Virus record (IMG/VR): IMGVR_UViG_3300044796_000056
Coordinates: 1-64,000 of that record
Strand: one strand, 5' to 3'
Origin: a virus
DNA length: 64,000 nt
The position numbers and the translations under genes were made by a program. Positions within the stretch are counted from its first letter, which is position 1. The number at the start of each line of letters is the position of its first letter. The notes below the pieces were generated by a model. It saw nothing but the letters and a program-made list of their open reading frames with translations. It had not been told where the DNA came from and did no database searches. Shown piece by piece: positions 54,961-64,000 of the stretch.

Positions 54961-55380
54961 ATGCCAGGACCGGTCAATCTTTCAACTCCTCTTCAGACAA
55001 GAATCTACTCAGACTTCAATGTAGACTTCTTACCTCATCCAATAACAGGTGATCTGTTGAAGGTAACGGGTGTCAACTCTGTCATTCAGTCTATCGCAGA
55101 CTTGGTACAGACGAACCACTATGAGAGACCATTCCATCCCGAGATTGGTGGAAACGTTCGCAAGTTGCTGTTTGATCTTCTGAACCCGATTACCGCTAAC
55201 TTGATCAGCGAAGAGATCAAGGACGTCTTGGCGAACTATGAGCCACGTGCTACAGTACAAGATGTCATCGTTGCGACAAACTCGCAATTGAATGGTTACA
55301 ACATAACGATTATATTCACAGTCGCTGGTGGAATATCTACTCCGATCGAAATCAGCGTCTTCTTACAACGGTTGAGATAA
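54961..55380 (+). CDS. 25: Baseplate wedge protein, gp25-like
   Basis: 139 residues (T4 gp25: 132). ATG 54961 chosen for AAGAAGG upstream. The body, IQSIADLVQTNHYERPFHPEIGGNVRKLLF and the C-terminal beta sheet, is the GPW/gp25 family. Confidence 0.85.
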   Translation: MPGPVNLSTPLQTRIYSDFNVDFLPHPITGDLLKVTGVNSVIQSIADLVQTNHYERPFHPEIGGNVRKLLFDLLNPITANLISEEIKDVLANYEPRATVQDVIVATNSQLNGYNITIIFTVAGGISTPIEISVFLQRLR

Positions 55381-55381
55381 T

Positions 55382-57451
55382 ATGGCAGCCACAGCAAATA
55401 CTAGCAAGCTTCAATTAACCAGTCTTGACTTCGATAGCATCAAGACGAATCTGGTCACGTTCCTTCAGGGACAAGAACAGTTTGCTGACTACGACTTCAC
55501 TGGGTCTGCCTTCAATGTCTTGATCGACTTGCTTGCTTACAACACTCATTACAATGCAATTTACTTGAACCTTGTAGCCAATGAAATGTTCTTGGATACT
55601 GCGGTCCTACGCTCCACGGTGGTTTCTCATGCTAAAGCACTGGGCTATACTCCTCGCTCTACAACTTCTCCCCAAGCAACTGTCAATGTATCCATCACAC
55701 CAGCCGTCACGGACAACACGTCCATATTGACACTGCCTCGTTTCAGTCAGTTTTCTTCTGACTCTTTGAATGGTACCAGCTATAACTATGTGACCTTGGA
55801 TGACCAGACAGTTACGATCGACGGCGGCACATTCAACTTTACTGAAGTTCAGATTGCAGAAGGACAACCAGTCGTTGTGACCTTCCAAGTCGATAGCCTA
55901 ACGAATCCAAACCAGATGTTCCCTATCACTAGCGCGAACGTCGACACGGCTACATTCCAAGTCATTGTCCAGACTAGTCAGACCAACACTACGAAGCAAA
56001 CATTCACGCTGGCTACCGATCTGACGACTATCGATGCGAACGCATCTGTATACTTCCTTGAGGAAGGTGCTAATGGTTCATATCAGATTTATTTCGGCGA
56101 CGGAGTGATTGGCCAAGCTTTATCTGATGGTAATATTTTGGTTGTGTCTTACCTAACTACAGCAGGTGATGCATCAAATGGGCTTGACGGATTTGCACTA
56201 CAATCTAATCTATTGGCGGGCTCAACGGCTAACGTTACTACTGTCAATCCGTCCGCAGGCGGATCTCCAATTGAGTCTGTTGCTTCTATCAAGTTCACAG
56301 CGCCCAAAGCATATGTGGCCCAAAACCGCGCAGTCACAGTCAACGACTACGTCGCGCTGATCAATAAGAATTATCCGTTCTTCGATGCTGTTACTGTTTG
56401 GGGCGGTGAGACTGAATCACCTCCTGTATACGGAACGGTGTTCGTATCTGGTAAGCCTAAGAACGGTTATGGTATTACAGTACAACAACAGCAATACATC
56501 ATACAGAACGTCATTAACCCTATCAGTGTGCTGACGGTTACTCCAGTCTTCGTTCTACCAGACTACAACTATTTGAACTTCAGCTTTGACGTTGACTATG
56601 ACTCAACACAAACGCAGCTGACAGAGACCCAAGTCATCGGCGAGATCACGGCAGCCGTCGAAAATTTTGCTAACTTGAATTTCAACACATTCAATTCTAC
56701 GTTCCGTCTGTCACGTTTATTGAGCTCTGTCGACTCTGCTGATAACAGCATTCTGGGCTCTGACTGCTCTATCTTAATTCAGAAGCAGATCATACCTGCT
56801 TTGGGTGTGAGCCAGACCTACCAGATGAACACAGGCGTCCAGTTGCTACCCGGCACTCCTGCTGCTCACTTGTATAGCTCTCCAAGCTTTACGATCAACG
56901 ATGCCGGTGGTGTTCCTCGAGCCGCATTCATTGAAGAGACACCAAACTCTTACTCTGGTTTGAACAATATCAACATCGTTCAGCCAGGCAGCGGTTACTC
57001 ATCGCCTCCAACTCTAACAGTTACGGGAGATGGAGTAGGTGGCAATGCCTATGCAACGATCGTCAATGGCCAGGTCCACTCTGTCATCATCGATAATGCC
57101 GGCTCTGAATATACGACCGCAACTGTTACAGCATCTGGTGGCGGTGGTCTGGGCGCAAGCTTCTCTGTCATTCTACAAGGACAGTATGGCACGCTGCGCA
57201 CATACTACTATGATGCGACGAACAACAAGGTCATTCTAAATCCTAATGCCGGAACTATCGACTACATAAACGGTATCATTACACTGAACAACTTTGCGCC
57301 GATAGCGATCAACAATCAATTTGGCCAATTGAATATCTACGTGCCACCAGCAGCACTATCATTCTCTTCAAGCAGGAACATTATCCTGACATTGAATCCA
57401 AATGACCAGAACGCTGTGCGTGTTACAATGAACGATGAGAACAATTACTAA
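55382..57451 (+). CDS. 6: Baseplate wedge protein, gp6-like
   Basis: 689 residues (T4 gp6: 660). FTGSAFNVLIDLLAYNTHYNAIYLNLVANEMFLDTAVLR is the gp6 N-terminal signature; AVTVNDYVALI and later FSFDVDYDSTQTQL belong to its gpJ-like core. Residues ~525-600 hold an inserted repeat (QPGSGYSSPPTLTVTGDG ... NAGSEYTTATVTASGGGG). Confidence 0.85.
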   Translation: MAATANTSKLQLTSLDFDSIKTNLVTFLQGQEQFADYDFTGSAFNVLIDLLAYNTHYNAIYLNLVANEMFLDTAVLRSTVVSHAKALGYTPRSTTSPQATVNVSITPAVTDNTSILTLPRFSQFSSDSLNGTSYNYVTLDDQTVTIDGGTFNFTEVQIAEGQPVVVTFQVDSLTNPNQMFPITSANVDTATFQVIVQTSQTNTTKQTFTLATDLTTIDANASVYFLEEGANGSYQIYFGDGVIGQALSDGNILVVSYLTTAGDASNGLDGFALQSNLLAGSTANVTTVNPSAGGSPIESVASIKFTAPKAYVAQNRAVTVNDYVALINKNYPFFDAVTVWGGETESPPVYGTVFVSGKPKNGYGITVQQQQYIIQNVINPISVLTVTPVFVLPDYNYLNFSFDVDYDSTQTQLTETQVIGEITAAVENFANLNFNTFNSTFRLSRLLSSVDSADNSILGSDCSILIQKQIIPALGVSQTYQMNTGVQLLPGTPAAHLYSSPSFTINDAGGVPRAAFIEETPNSYSGLNNINIVQPGSGYSSPPTLTVTGDGVGGNAYATIVNGQVHSVIIDNAGSEYTTATVTASGGGGLGASFSVILQGQYGTLRTYYYDATNNKVILNPNAGTIDYINGIITLNNFAPIAINNQFGQLNIYVPPAALSFSSSRNIILTLNPNDQNAVRVTMNDENNY

Positions 57452-60144
57452 TGACGCAGCCAGTAGGTATTGGTCCATTTGACGGAAACGTCATAACCAA
57501 TACGGTCAGCACTTTTGTCTTCTCTCAATTCCCTGAGTTTATCCGGGAAGGTTCTCCTACGTTCGTAGCCTTCCTCCAGGCTTACTTCGAGTTCCTAGAG
57601 ACGGTAGAGTTGCCTTCTCCAAATGCTAATAACGTCATCTACAATGCGAAAAACTTGCTGAACTATAAGGACGTGGATAATACCACGGACCTGTTCATCC
57701 AATACTTCATCAATGACTTCTTACCCTACTTCCCAAATGATGTAGCCCTTGATGAACGTAAGCTGATCAAGGTCGCCCGTCAGTTCTACCAGCAGAAGGG
57801 CACTCCACAGTCTATTCAGTTCTTGTTCCGCGTCCTATACAACAAGGAAGCGGACATCTATTTCCCAAAGAATAACATTCTGAAGTTGTCTGATGGTAAG
57901 TGGACTCTTCCACAGGCTCTACGTTTGTTGCTTGACGCTAACAACATCAGTTTCCCGGTTCAATCTCTGGTCAATCTGATAGGTACGGGTAGCGAGTCAG
58001 GAGCACAATGCGTCATTGAAGCAGCCAACAAGGTTGTGGATCCAAACTTGGGTTTCGAGATCGTTGAGGTCTATGTCTCTGGTATTACAAAGCCTTTCGA
58101 TGACTTAGAGTCTTTGATTGTCAATTATGGTACAGACGCCAACGGCAATCCTCTGATCTTTGAAGAGAAGATCATCGCCGCTCTATCCAGCATCCAGATA
58201 GATCCACACAACCAAGGTCTGACCTACGTCACTGGTGATCCTGTCGTATTGACCGGAGGTCTTGAACCTAACGATCCTCAAGCACAAAAGGCTGTAGCCT
58301 ACGTCGGCAACGTCACGACTGGTTCTGTGACTTCTATTAACGTGAATTTCGGTGGCTATGACTACCGTGACAACCCTAACACGCTGGTCACATTCACTGC
58401 GGCTCCTGGAGACAACGGAGTAGGTGCAGAGGCAATCGTCTCTTCTATCGACACAGCCAATGCTGTATACTTAGAAGTCAATATAGATTGTTTGGAGTTT
58501 CATCAGAACAATACGCTTGGTGGTTCTGGTTGGGGATTCGCCAATGACTCTGTTGCTAATGGCAACACTCCTATGAGTCGGGCATTGACGTTTGCTAACC
58601 TAGAGTTTGCGCCTATCCGCACAATGACTGTAACTCAACAGGGTGGTGGTTATGGGAAGGTGCCTTCTGTTGATATGGAAGTCATCTATTACACTGACCT
58701 GACAAACGCTTTGATTGAAGCAGATGATCCTACAGCCAACACTACGTTCCAGAACATCGATGACTTGGGTCTATTCGCAGCGGTCCAGGTACTGAACAGT
58801 GGCAGTGGTTACTCTAATGCATCAGACTCTATCTATCTGAACACCAATATTGGTAGCAACGCTGCCTTCGGGTTCTCTACCGGAGTCAATGGAGCTATCA
58901 CCAGCGTCACTGTAAATAATCCAGGACGTGGCTACATCGACATCCCTAACGTCGGTCTATACCTAGCCAACACCGCTAACCGTAATGCTCCTTCTTTGGG
59001 AACCGGTGCCGTGCTCGAGGCTTTCGGTTACGGCCAGGGTGCCAACCTGACGATCGGTGTCAACAAAATCGGTCAGATTATAGACTTCAACCTAGTCAAC
59101 CGTGGCTTCGATTACATCGCGGCTCCTAACGTATCTCTACGCATACAAGACGTCACCATCAATCCATTGGGTGCTGAGCAGTTCCCTGAACCAGATGCTA
59201 TTATCTATCAGGGAGCCAATGCCAATGTCGCAACCTACACAGGATATGTAGACTCAGAGCAACCAAACAACGTTATCCGCATCTACAACTACAAGGGAGC
59301 CATCAACGTCTTCCAGAACTTGGTAATGACGTTGACGAACGAGACTGTGATCAATGTGTCTATTAACACATATGCTACACAACCTGTAGTCACCTACGGC
59401 AACGGTCTGGCTAAGGCAAACGCAATCTTCTTGAACGGTTTGATTCAGTACCCAGGATTCTACCTGAACACTGACGGTATGATGTCTGCTGATCAATACT
59501 TCCAGGATGCCAACACATATCACAACTACAGCTATCAGATCATCGTAGAGGAAGCTCTAGCAACATACAAGAGTGTCCTGATGCAATTGGCTCATCCAGC
59601 CGGTATGTCTATGCTGGGTATCTATGCTGTCCCTGCTACCGAAGAAGTATCTACAGCATTCAGTTCTAACATCCAGTACACGAATGACTTGACTGGTACG
59701 ATCAACGTTTCTAACAACTTGGTCACTGGACTTGGTACTCAGTTCAGCACCTGGGGAATCAAGGCAGGCGATTTGATCACGTTCGACACGAGTGGTCCAT
59801 CTACTCGCCAAGTCACCAAGGGCATCATCTCTGTTGCTAACAACACGAGTCTAACTCTGGAGTCTAACACCCAGTATGTTTACAACGGCTCTGCCTCTGT
59901 TGCTAACAGCAGCAATGTAATCACTCTATCTGTAAATGACGTATCAGGCAACCTGGTCATCGGTGATAACGTAGCGATCTTGATCGACAACGTCGTTACG
60001 TCTCTATACATCACGGTATTGAATCCTCCTAACCAGATCAACGTCAATGCAGCTATCGTTGTTGGTGGAAACGATGTACCAATCGCATTCACGCGTGAGT
60101 ACACAGGCGCAAGCTTCGTAATCACTGCTCCTGTAGCAACCTAA
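57451..60144 (+). CDS. 7: Baseplate wedge protein, gp7-like
   Basis: 897 residues (T4 gp7: 1032). FSQFPEFIREGSPTFVAFLQAYFEFLE and RKLIKVARQFYQQKGTPQSIQFLFRVLYN match the gp7-type N-terminus of T4-like phages. The middle contains several GGY/GSGYxxxP repeats; the C-terminal ~180 residues are beta-rich (TGTINVSNNLVTGLGTQFSTWG). TAATG overlap with gp6-like. Confidence 0.78.
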   Translation: MTQPVGIGPFDGNVITNTVSTFVFSQFPEFIREGSPTFVAFLQAYFEFLETVELPSPNANNVIYNAKNLLNYKDVDNTTDLFIQYFINDFLPYFPNDVALDERKLIKVARQFYQQKGTPQSIQFLFRVLYNKEADIYFPKNNILKLSDGKWTLPQALRLLLDANNISFPVQSLVNLIGTGSESGAQCVIEAANKVVDPNLGFEIVEVYVSGITKPFDDLESLIVNYGTDANGNPLIFEEKIIAALSSIQIDPHNQGLTYVTGDPVVLTGGLEPNDPQAQKAVAYVGNVTTGSVTSINVNFGGYDYRDNPNTLVTFTAAPGDNGVGAEAIVSSIDTANAVYLEVNIDCLEFHQNNTLGGSGWGFANDSVANGNTPMSRALTFANLEFAPIRTMTVTQQGGGYGKVPSVDMEVIYYTDLTNALIEADDPTANTTFQNIDDLGLFAAVQVLNSGSGYSNASDSIYLNTNIGSNAAFGFSTGVNGAITSVTVNNPGRGYIDIPNVGLYLANTANRNAPSLGTGAVLEAFGYGQGANLTIGVNKIGQIIDFNLVNRGFDYIAAPNVSLRIQDVTINPLGAEQFPEPDAIIYQGANANVATYTGYVDSEQPNNVIRIYNYKGAINVFQNLVMTLTNETVINVSINTYATQPVVTYGNGLAKANAIFLNGLIQYPGFYLNTDGMMSADQYFQDANTYHNYSYQIIVEEALATYKSVLMQLAHPAGMSMLGIYAVPATEEVSTAFSSNIQYTNDLTGTINVSNNLVTGLGTQFSTWGIKAGDLITFDTSGPSTRQVTKGIISVANNTSLTLESNTQYVYNGSASVANSSNVITLSVNDVSGNLVIGDNVAILIDNVVTSLYITVLNPPNQINVNAAIVVGGNDVPIAFTREYTGASFVITAPVAT

Positions 60145-60147
60145 ATA
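60141..60147 (+). promoter_or_regulatory. Late-type promoter element CTAAATA
   Basis: Overlaps the gp7-like stop, 21 nt before the gp8-like ATG. Confidence 0.5.
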
Positions 60148-60168
60148 TGTGAAATCACAGGTATTCTC

Positions 60169-61833
60169 ATGGCCAATCCTCTTCTACAATCTCAACCATT
60201 CCCAACCGTCGAAGGTCGCGTAAAGCGAGCTCTTGACGCTATCCAAGAACTTGGTGGAGAGACCGGTGATAATGTCTACTTGGGCATAGGCCATGGCTAT
60301 CCCTGGGCAGCCAACGATACGATGATTCCTGTTCCTCAGAATACTACAGACTATGCCAACCAGGTCCACCGCGACTTGGTTGCTCTTAAGAAGCTTTCTA
60401 TCTCTACCGCCTCTCTGGTTGTTCAACGCCATGACTGGGTGGCCAACACTTACGTCTACGATCCATATCAAGAGTCTGTAGATATGTTTGCAACCGAACA
60501 GGACATTGCTTGTAACGGAACGGTCAGCGTGACCAACAGCAACATTCTGGTCGGCGTTAATACGACCTTCAACGTAGACTTCAGCATTGGCCAAACGGTC
60601 CAGTTGAACGGTGACGATATCTTCTCTATTGACCAACGCTTCCAAGTTATCAATATAGCTGGTCCAAACTTGATGACTATAAATTCTAATACAGTCGGCA
60701 CATTCACCAATGCTACATTGACAAAGGTCATCGATACCTCTCCAAACTACGCATTGAATTTCTATGTGCGTAACATCTATGACCAGGTCTTCATCTGCTT
60801 GGCAAATAACAACGGCAGCGTTTCTACGGCTATGCCTCAGATCAGTCTTGGTGGTCAGCTACCACAAGATCCATACATCATCGCGGATGATGGTTATCTT
60901 TGGAAGTATCTATACACGATGTCTAGTGGTTCAAAAAAGTTGTTCTTCACTGAGAACTGGATGCCTATCGGTTCAGATCCTAGCGTTCTTGGAGCAGCTG
61001 TCGATGGTCGTTTAGATATCATCAACATCCTGGATGGTGGAGAAGGATACAACAGCAATGTTGCTGCTTGCTCTGCTCCAATTCTTGTCCTTGTAGGAGA
61101 TGGTACAGGTGCTAACCTTACGGCTCAAGTGGACTCCAACGGTACGATCACCGCAGTCAATATCCTCAATGGTGGACAGAACTACACTACCGCACAACTC
61201 TATGCTAACACTGGAGCTAATGGGGTTGGTGCCCTATTTGATGTTGTTATCGGACCACGTGGAGGATACGGAAGCAATGTGGCCCTGGAGTTAGGTGCCA
61301 CAACTCTTATGGTCAGCACGAGTTTGACGGACACAGAAAATGGTACTGTTCCTGTACAAGACATCTCTGGCGCCTATTTCACATATCGTCAGTTGTCTCT
61401 GATCTTGAATCCAGAGACCTCTAGCAGCAATGTCGCAAGCAACACCAACTATGATATGACACTGGCTATTCAGGTGTCTCCATTGGGTAATGCTATCTTC
61501 AATATGGGTGACATTGCTTACCAAAACTTCGCCAATGGTGTGCTCCAGGGCGCAACCTTCACGAGCACGGTTGTGTGGTATGATGCAAGTACGCAAGAAT
61601 TACACCTAAATAACATCGGTGGTACGGGTGTGTACACTCCTAATCAACCTATCAAGGGTGTTACACGAGGATCTTCATTGAATGCAGCGCCTTACATCAC
61701 GGCTGCTGGATTCGCTGCAACAGAACCAGAGGTTGATACGTTTAGCGGTGTGGACATCTACTTCGAGAACGTTGCTCCAATTCAAAGATTCCCTCTACAG
61801 ACCGAAGAGATCAGATTGATCATAAGCTTCTAA
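60169..61833 (+). CDS. 8: Baseplate wedge protein, gp8-like
   Basis: 554 residues, longer than T4 gp8 (334). NVYLGIGHGYPWAANDTMIP, VVQRHDWVANTYVYDPY, YDQVFICLANNNGS and DDGYLWKYLYTMSS are gp8 motifs. The extra length is in two inserts: a beta segment at ~118-185 and repeats at ~285-380 (LDGGEGYNSN ..., LNGGQNYTTAQ ...) like those in the gp6- and gp7-like proteins. Confidence 0.82.
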   Translation: MANPLLQSQPFPTVEGRVKRALDAIQELGGETGDNVYLGIGHGYPWAANDTMIPVPQNTTDYANQVHRDLVALKKLSISTASLVVQRHDWVANTYVYDPYQESVDMFATEQDIACNGTVSVTNSNILVGVNTTFNVDFSIGQTVQLNGDDIFSIDQRFQVINIAGPNLMTINSNTVGTFTNATLTKVIDTSPNYALNFYVRNIYDQVFICLANNNGSVSTAMPQISLGGQLPQDPYIIADDGYLWKYLYTMSSGSKKLFFTENWMPIGSDPSVLGAAVDGRLDIINILDGGEGYNSNVAACSAPILVLVGDGTGANLTAQVDSNGTITAVNILNGGQNYTTAQLYANTGANGVGALFDVVIGPRGGYGSNVALELGATTLMVSTSLTDTENGTVPVQDISGAYFTYRQLSLILNPETSSSNVASNTNYDMTLAIQVSPLGNAIFNMGDIAYQNFANGVLQGATFTSTVVWYDASTQELHLNNIGGTGVYTPNQPIKGVTRGSSLNAAPYITAAGFAATEPEVDTFSGVDIYFENVAPIQRFPLQTEEIRLIISF

Positions 61834-61843
61834 GAGTACAAAT

Positions 61844-64000
61844 ATGACAGGTTTTCCAATATCACTGAACGTTGCTCCATACTACGATGATGCAAACACT
61901 GCCATCGAGAACAACTATGTTCAGATACTCTTTAAGCCAGGTCTAGCTCTACAGACTCGTGAAGCAACTCAGTTGCAGGACATCCTGCAAAACCAGATCA
62001 GCCAGTTGGGAGATTTCGTTCTGGCAGATGGTTCCCCGGTCCAAGGTGGGCACGTTTCTTTCGACGGAACGGCCCAAGCACTAACACTGCAGCAACAGTA
62101 TGCCAATGCCGACATAAATCTATCTGACTTCTTTGTCAATGGCGAGCCTACTTTAATCATCAATGCCTCTGGTAATACGATCATCAAGGCAGTCGTCATC
62201 GGTGTCGATACGACACAGACCAATCCTGTTATCGTTGTCAAGTATCTGACCGGCACCCAGTTCGCTGACGGTGCGGTTATCCAGGTTGCTACCGGTGTTC
62301 AGTCTCAGGCTCAACTACAAGCAAACAACTCTAGTTCAGAGGCCTCTGTTGCTTCTATCAGCGCTGGCGTGTTTTACTCTGGCGGCTACTTCGTAACCGT
62401 CCAACCAACGACTATCGTTATCTCTTCTAGCAACTCAGCACCAACCTGCTATGTTGGTCTAGAGATCGAAGCCTCTATCATCAATTCTGGTGAAGACTCA
62501 TCTCTATTGGATCCTGCTCAGGGTAGCTTCAACTACCAGGCTCCTGGCGCCGACCGTGCACAATACAATCTGAACCTGGCATACAGAACGTTCGATTCTA
62601 CAGACACGACTGCCTTCTACAACTTGGTCACCATAGAGAATGGTTTGATCACGAGCCAAGTAGAGTATCCAGTCCTTGGAACGATCAACAACACGCTAGC
62701 AAAGCGTACCTATGACACCAATGGTGACTTCGTTGTCAAACCATTCATCATCACAACCGGTGTCAACCAGGCGAACGCCGAGCAATACGGTATCACCGTC
62801 TCTCCAGGTGAAGCATTCGTCAAGGGTTTCGAGTTCGAGACCGTCGGTGCGCAGACTCTGTATGCTGACAAGGCTTTGGATACCAACACCATTTCTGATT
62901 ACACGTTCTCCCTAGAGTACGGTAACATTCTGACTGTAACCAACCTGTATGGTGGTAACACTTCAGGATCATTCAACATCGCTGGTTACCAGAACGTAGA
63001 CGTTCACTGCGTTGCCTCTGGTCAAATCGTCAATGGTCCATTCGCTGGTGATTATGCCGCTACCAAGATGGGTACGGCTCGTGTCCGTGACATCGAGACC
63101 AATGGAACGGGCGGCTCTTACTTCGCATACATCCTTGACTTGAACCTGACACCAAACACCTTGATTGCTACTGCCGGTAGCGCAAACAGCTTCACGTTCC
63201 CTGCGACCTTCGCTAACGTAGCGTCTAACGCATACGCCAATGTACAGGTGACTATCAACACTGGCGGTTTCATCGATCAAGCAACTATCCTTTCTTACAA
63301 TTCTTCAAACAGAATCGCAACTCTGGATCGCTTGCTTTCTACCGCAGCAAACTCTACCTCTAACGTCAGCTTGAACTACGGTATCAGTGACATTGACTCT
63401 TTGGTTATCCAGCCAAGCGGTCAGGGCAACACCTATTACACGCAGGAAGCGGCCAACGCTGTCGATGCTTGTATGGATGTCAGCTTCCTAGGCCGCAACA
63501 TCAATGGTAACACTCAGCTATTGGATCAACAGTTCAACAAGTTGATCTGGGCTCTACCACAGAGTCCGGTTGAGCAAAACTCTATCAATGACGCAAGCTT
63601 CGGTGCTCGTAACTGTCTGTTGAATCAGAGTTTCGCCAACACCTCTTTGACCATTAGCTCTGGCTCTGGTCTAGGCACACAGCAGTTCTTCCCTTACGGT
63701 TTCGAGAACCAGTTGCTACCTGATGCTGTAGCCACCGAGAACTTCATTGTTATCGTCCGCAACGCTCTGTCTAGCAACTTGTCTAACGGACAAGTTCTGG
63801 TAATGAACCGCAACCAGCTGGGTGGATCTGCCGGCAATGGTGTGTTCCAGGTAGATACAACCCACGTCACGATAGCAACTAGCGCAAGCTCTGCCTTCAA
63901 TGGCGACGTCTACTTCACGGTATCTCAGGCAAATGCTTCTACCTCTGTTCGTCGTACTAAGACTCTGTTCGGTAACACGAGCAACGTGGTCCTAGCAGCA
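61844..64000 (+). CDS. DUF4815-type baseplate/tail protein (cut by window)
   Basis: At least 719 residues; open to the window end. The N-terminus VQILFKPGLALQTREATQLQDILQNQISQLGDFVLADG is the DUF4815 signature found next to gp8 in T4-like phages, where it is thought to replace gp9/gp10 at the baseplate periphery. The rest is beta-rich with many Asn/Ser/Thr. ATG 61844 lies 10 nt after the gp8-like stop. Confidence 0.8.
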   Translation, partial: MTGFPISLNVAPYYDDANTAIENNYVQILFKPGLALQTREATQLQDILQNQISQLGDFVLADGSPVQGGHVSFDGTAQALTLQQQYANADINLSDFFVNGEPTLIINASGNTIIKAVVIGVDTTQTNPVIVVKYLTGTQFADGAVIQVATGVQSQAQLQANNSSSEASVASISAGVFYSGGYFVTVQPTTIVISSSNSAPTCYVGLEIEASIINSGEDSSLLDPAQGSFNYQAPGADRAQYNLNLAYRTFDSTDTTAFYNLVTIENGLITSQVEYPVLGTINNTLAKRTYDTNGDFVVKPFIITTGVNQANAEQYGITVSPGEAFVKGFEFETVGAQTLYADKALDTNTISDYTFSLEYGNILTVTNLYGGNTSGSFNIAGYQNVDVHCVASGQIVNGPFAGDYAATKMGTARVRDIETNGTGGSYFAYILDLNLTPNTLIATAGSANSFTFPATFANVASNAYANVQVTINTGGFIDQATILSYNSSNRIATLDRLLSTAANSTSNVSLNYGISDIDSLVIQPSGQGNTYYTQEAANAVDACMDVSFLGRNINGNTQLLDQQFNKLIWALPQSPVEQNSINDASFGARNCLLNQSFANTSLTISSGSGLGTQQFFPYGFENQLLPDAVATENFIVIVRNALSSNLSNGQVLVMNRNQLGGSAGNGVFQVDTTHVTIATSASSAFNGDVYFTVSQANASTSVRRTKTLFGNTSNVVLAA

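Overview
This 64 kb window is part of a large, T4-supergroup contractile-tailed bacteriophage genome. The right third carries a T4-type ssDNA-binding protein (gp32-like), tape-measure, tube-initiator and head-completion proteins, and an ordered baseplate block (gp48, gp53, gp27, gp5, gp25, gp6, gp7, gp8-like, then a DUF4815-type protein cut by the window end). The left and middle carry replication and nucleotide genes: gp61-like primase, ThyX, B12-dependent ribonucleotide reductase, RuvC-like resolvase, two MazG-like pyrophosphohydrolases, DNA ligase, RNA ligase, GMP reductase, gp59-like loader, gp33-like coactivator. The host cannot be read directly. Textbook sigma70-type promoters (TTNACT, 17 nt, TATAAT), a cobalamin-dependent RNR and a circularly permuted tmRNA together favour a proteobacterium, most likely an alphaproteobacterium. 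That is an inference.

Layout. 1-9.8 kb: lysis-like lipoprotein, GIY-YIG endonuclease, primase, ThyX, RNR and small genes. 10.5-19.7 kb: a tRNA array, with one more tRNA at 21.4 kb and an amber-suppressor tRNA at 37.1 kb. I read 39 cloverleaf tRNAs that cover all 20 amino acids and include anticodons for UAA and UAG. The array also holds many tRNA-sized structured RNAs that are not canonical tRNAs, several of them ending in an acceptor-like stem plus CCA, and it is interrupted by HNH endonucleases and an exported serine protease. 22.5-31.7 kb: a cassette region of very small genes, each group preceded by one of seven copies of an ~85 bp promoter module. 31.7-43.9 kb: nucleases, SET-domain protein, tmRNA, SleB-type cell-wall hydrolase, GMP reductase and T4-type replication accessory genes. 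43.9-64 kb: gp32-like protein and virion genes.

Regulation. Two promoter classes are visible. Early-type promoters are sigma70-like, and in at least ten the -10 box lies exactly 7 nt before the ATG, which predicts leaderless mRNAs. Late-type elements read CTAAATA (once TATAAATA), as expected for a gp55/gp33 system.

Most striking is a set of translation-quality-control functions in one phage: a permuted two-piece tmRNA encoding the tag ASNDDIYDTVELALAA, a ClpP protease with a full catalytic triad, a probable Pth2-like peptidyl-tRNA hydrolase directly upstream of the tmRNA, two stop-codon-reading tRNAs, an RNA ligase and a complete tRNA set. Structured non-tRNA RNAs inside the tRNA array, including a pair with a conserved apical 34-mer on covarying stems, are the second strong lead.
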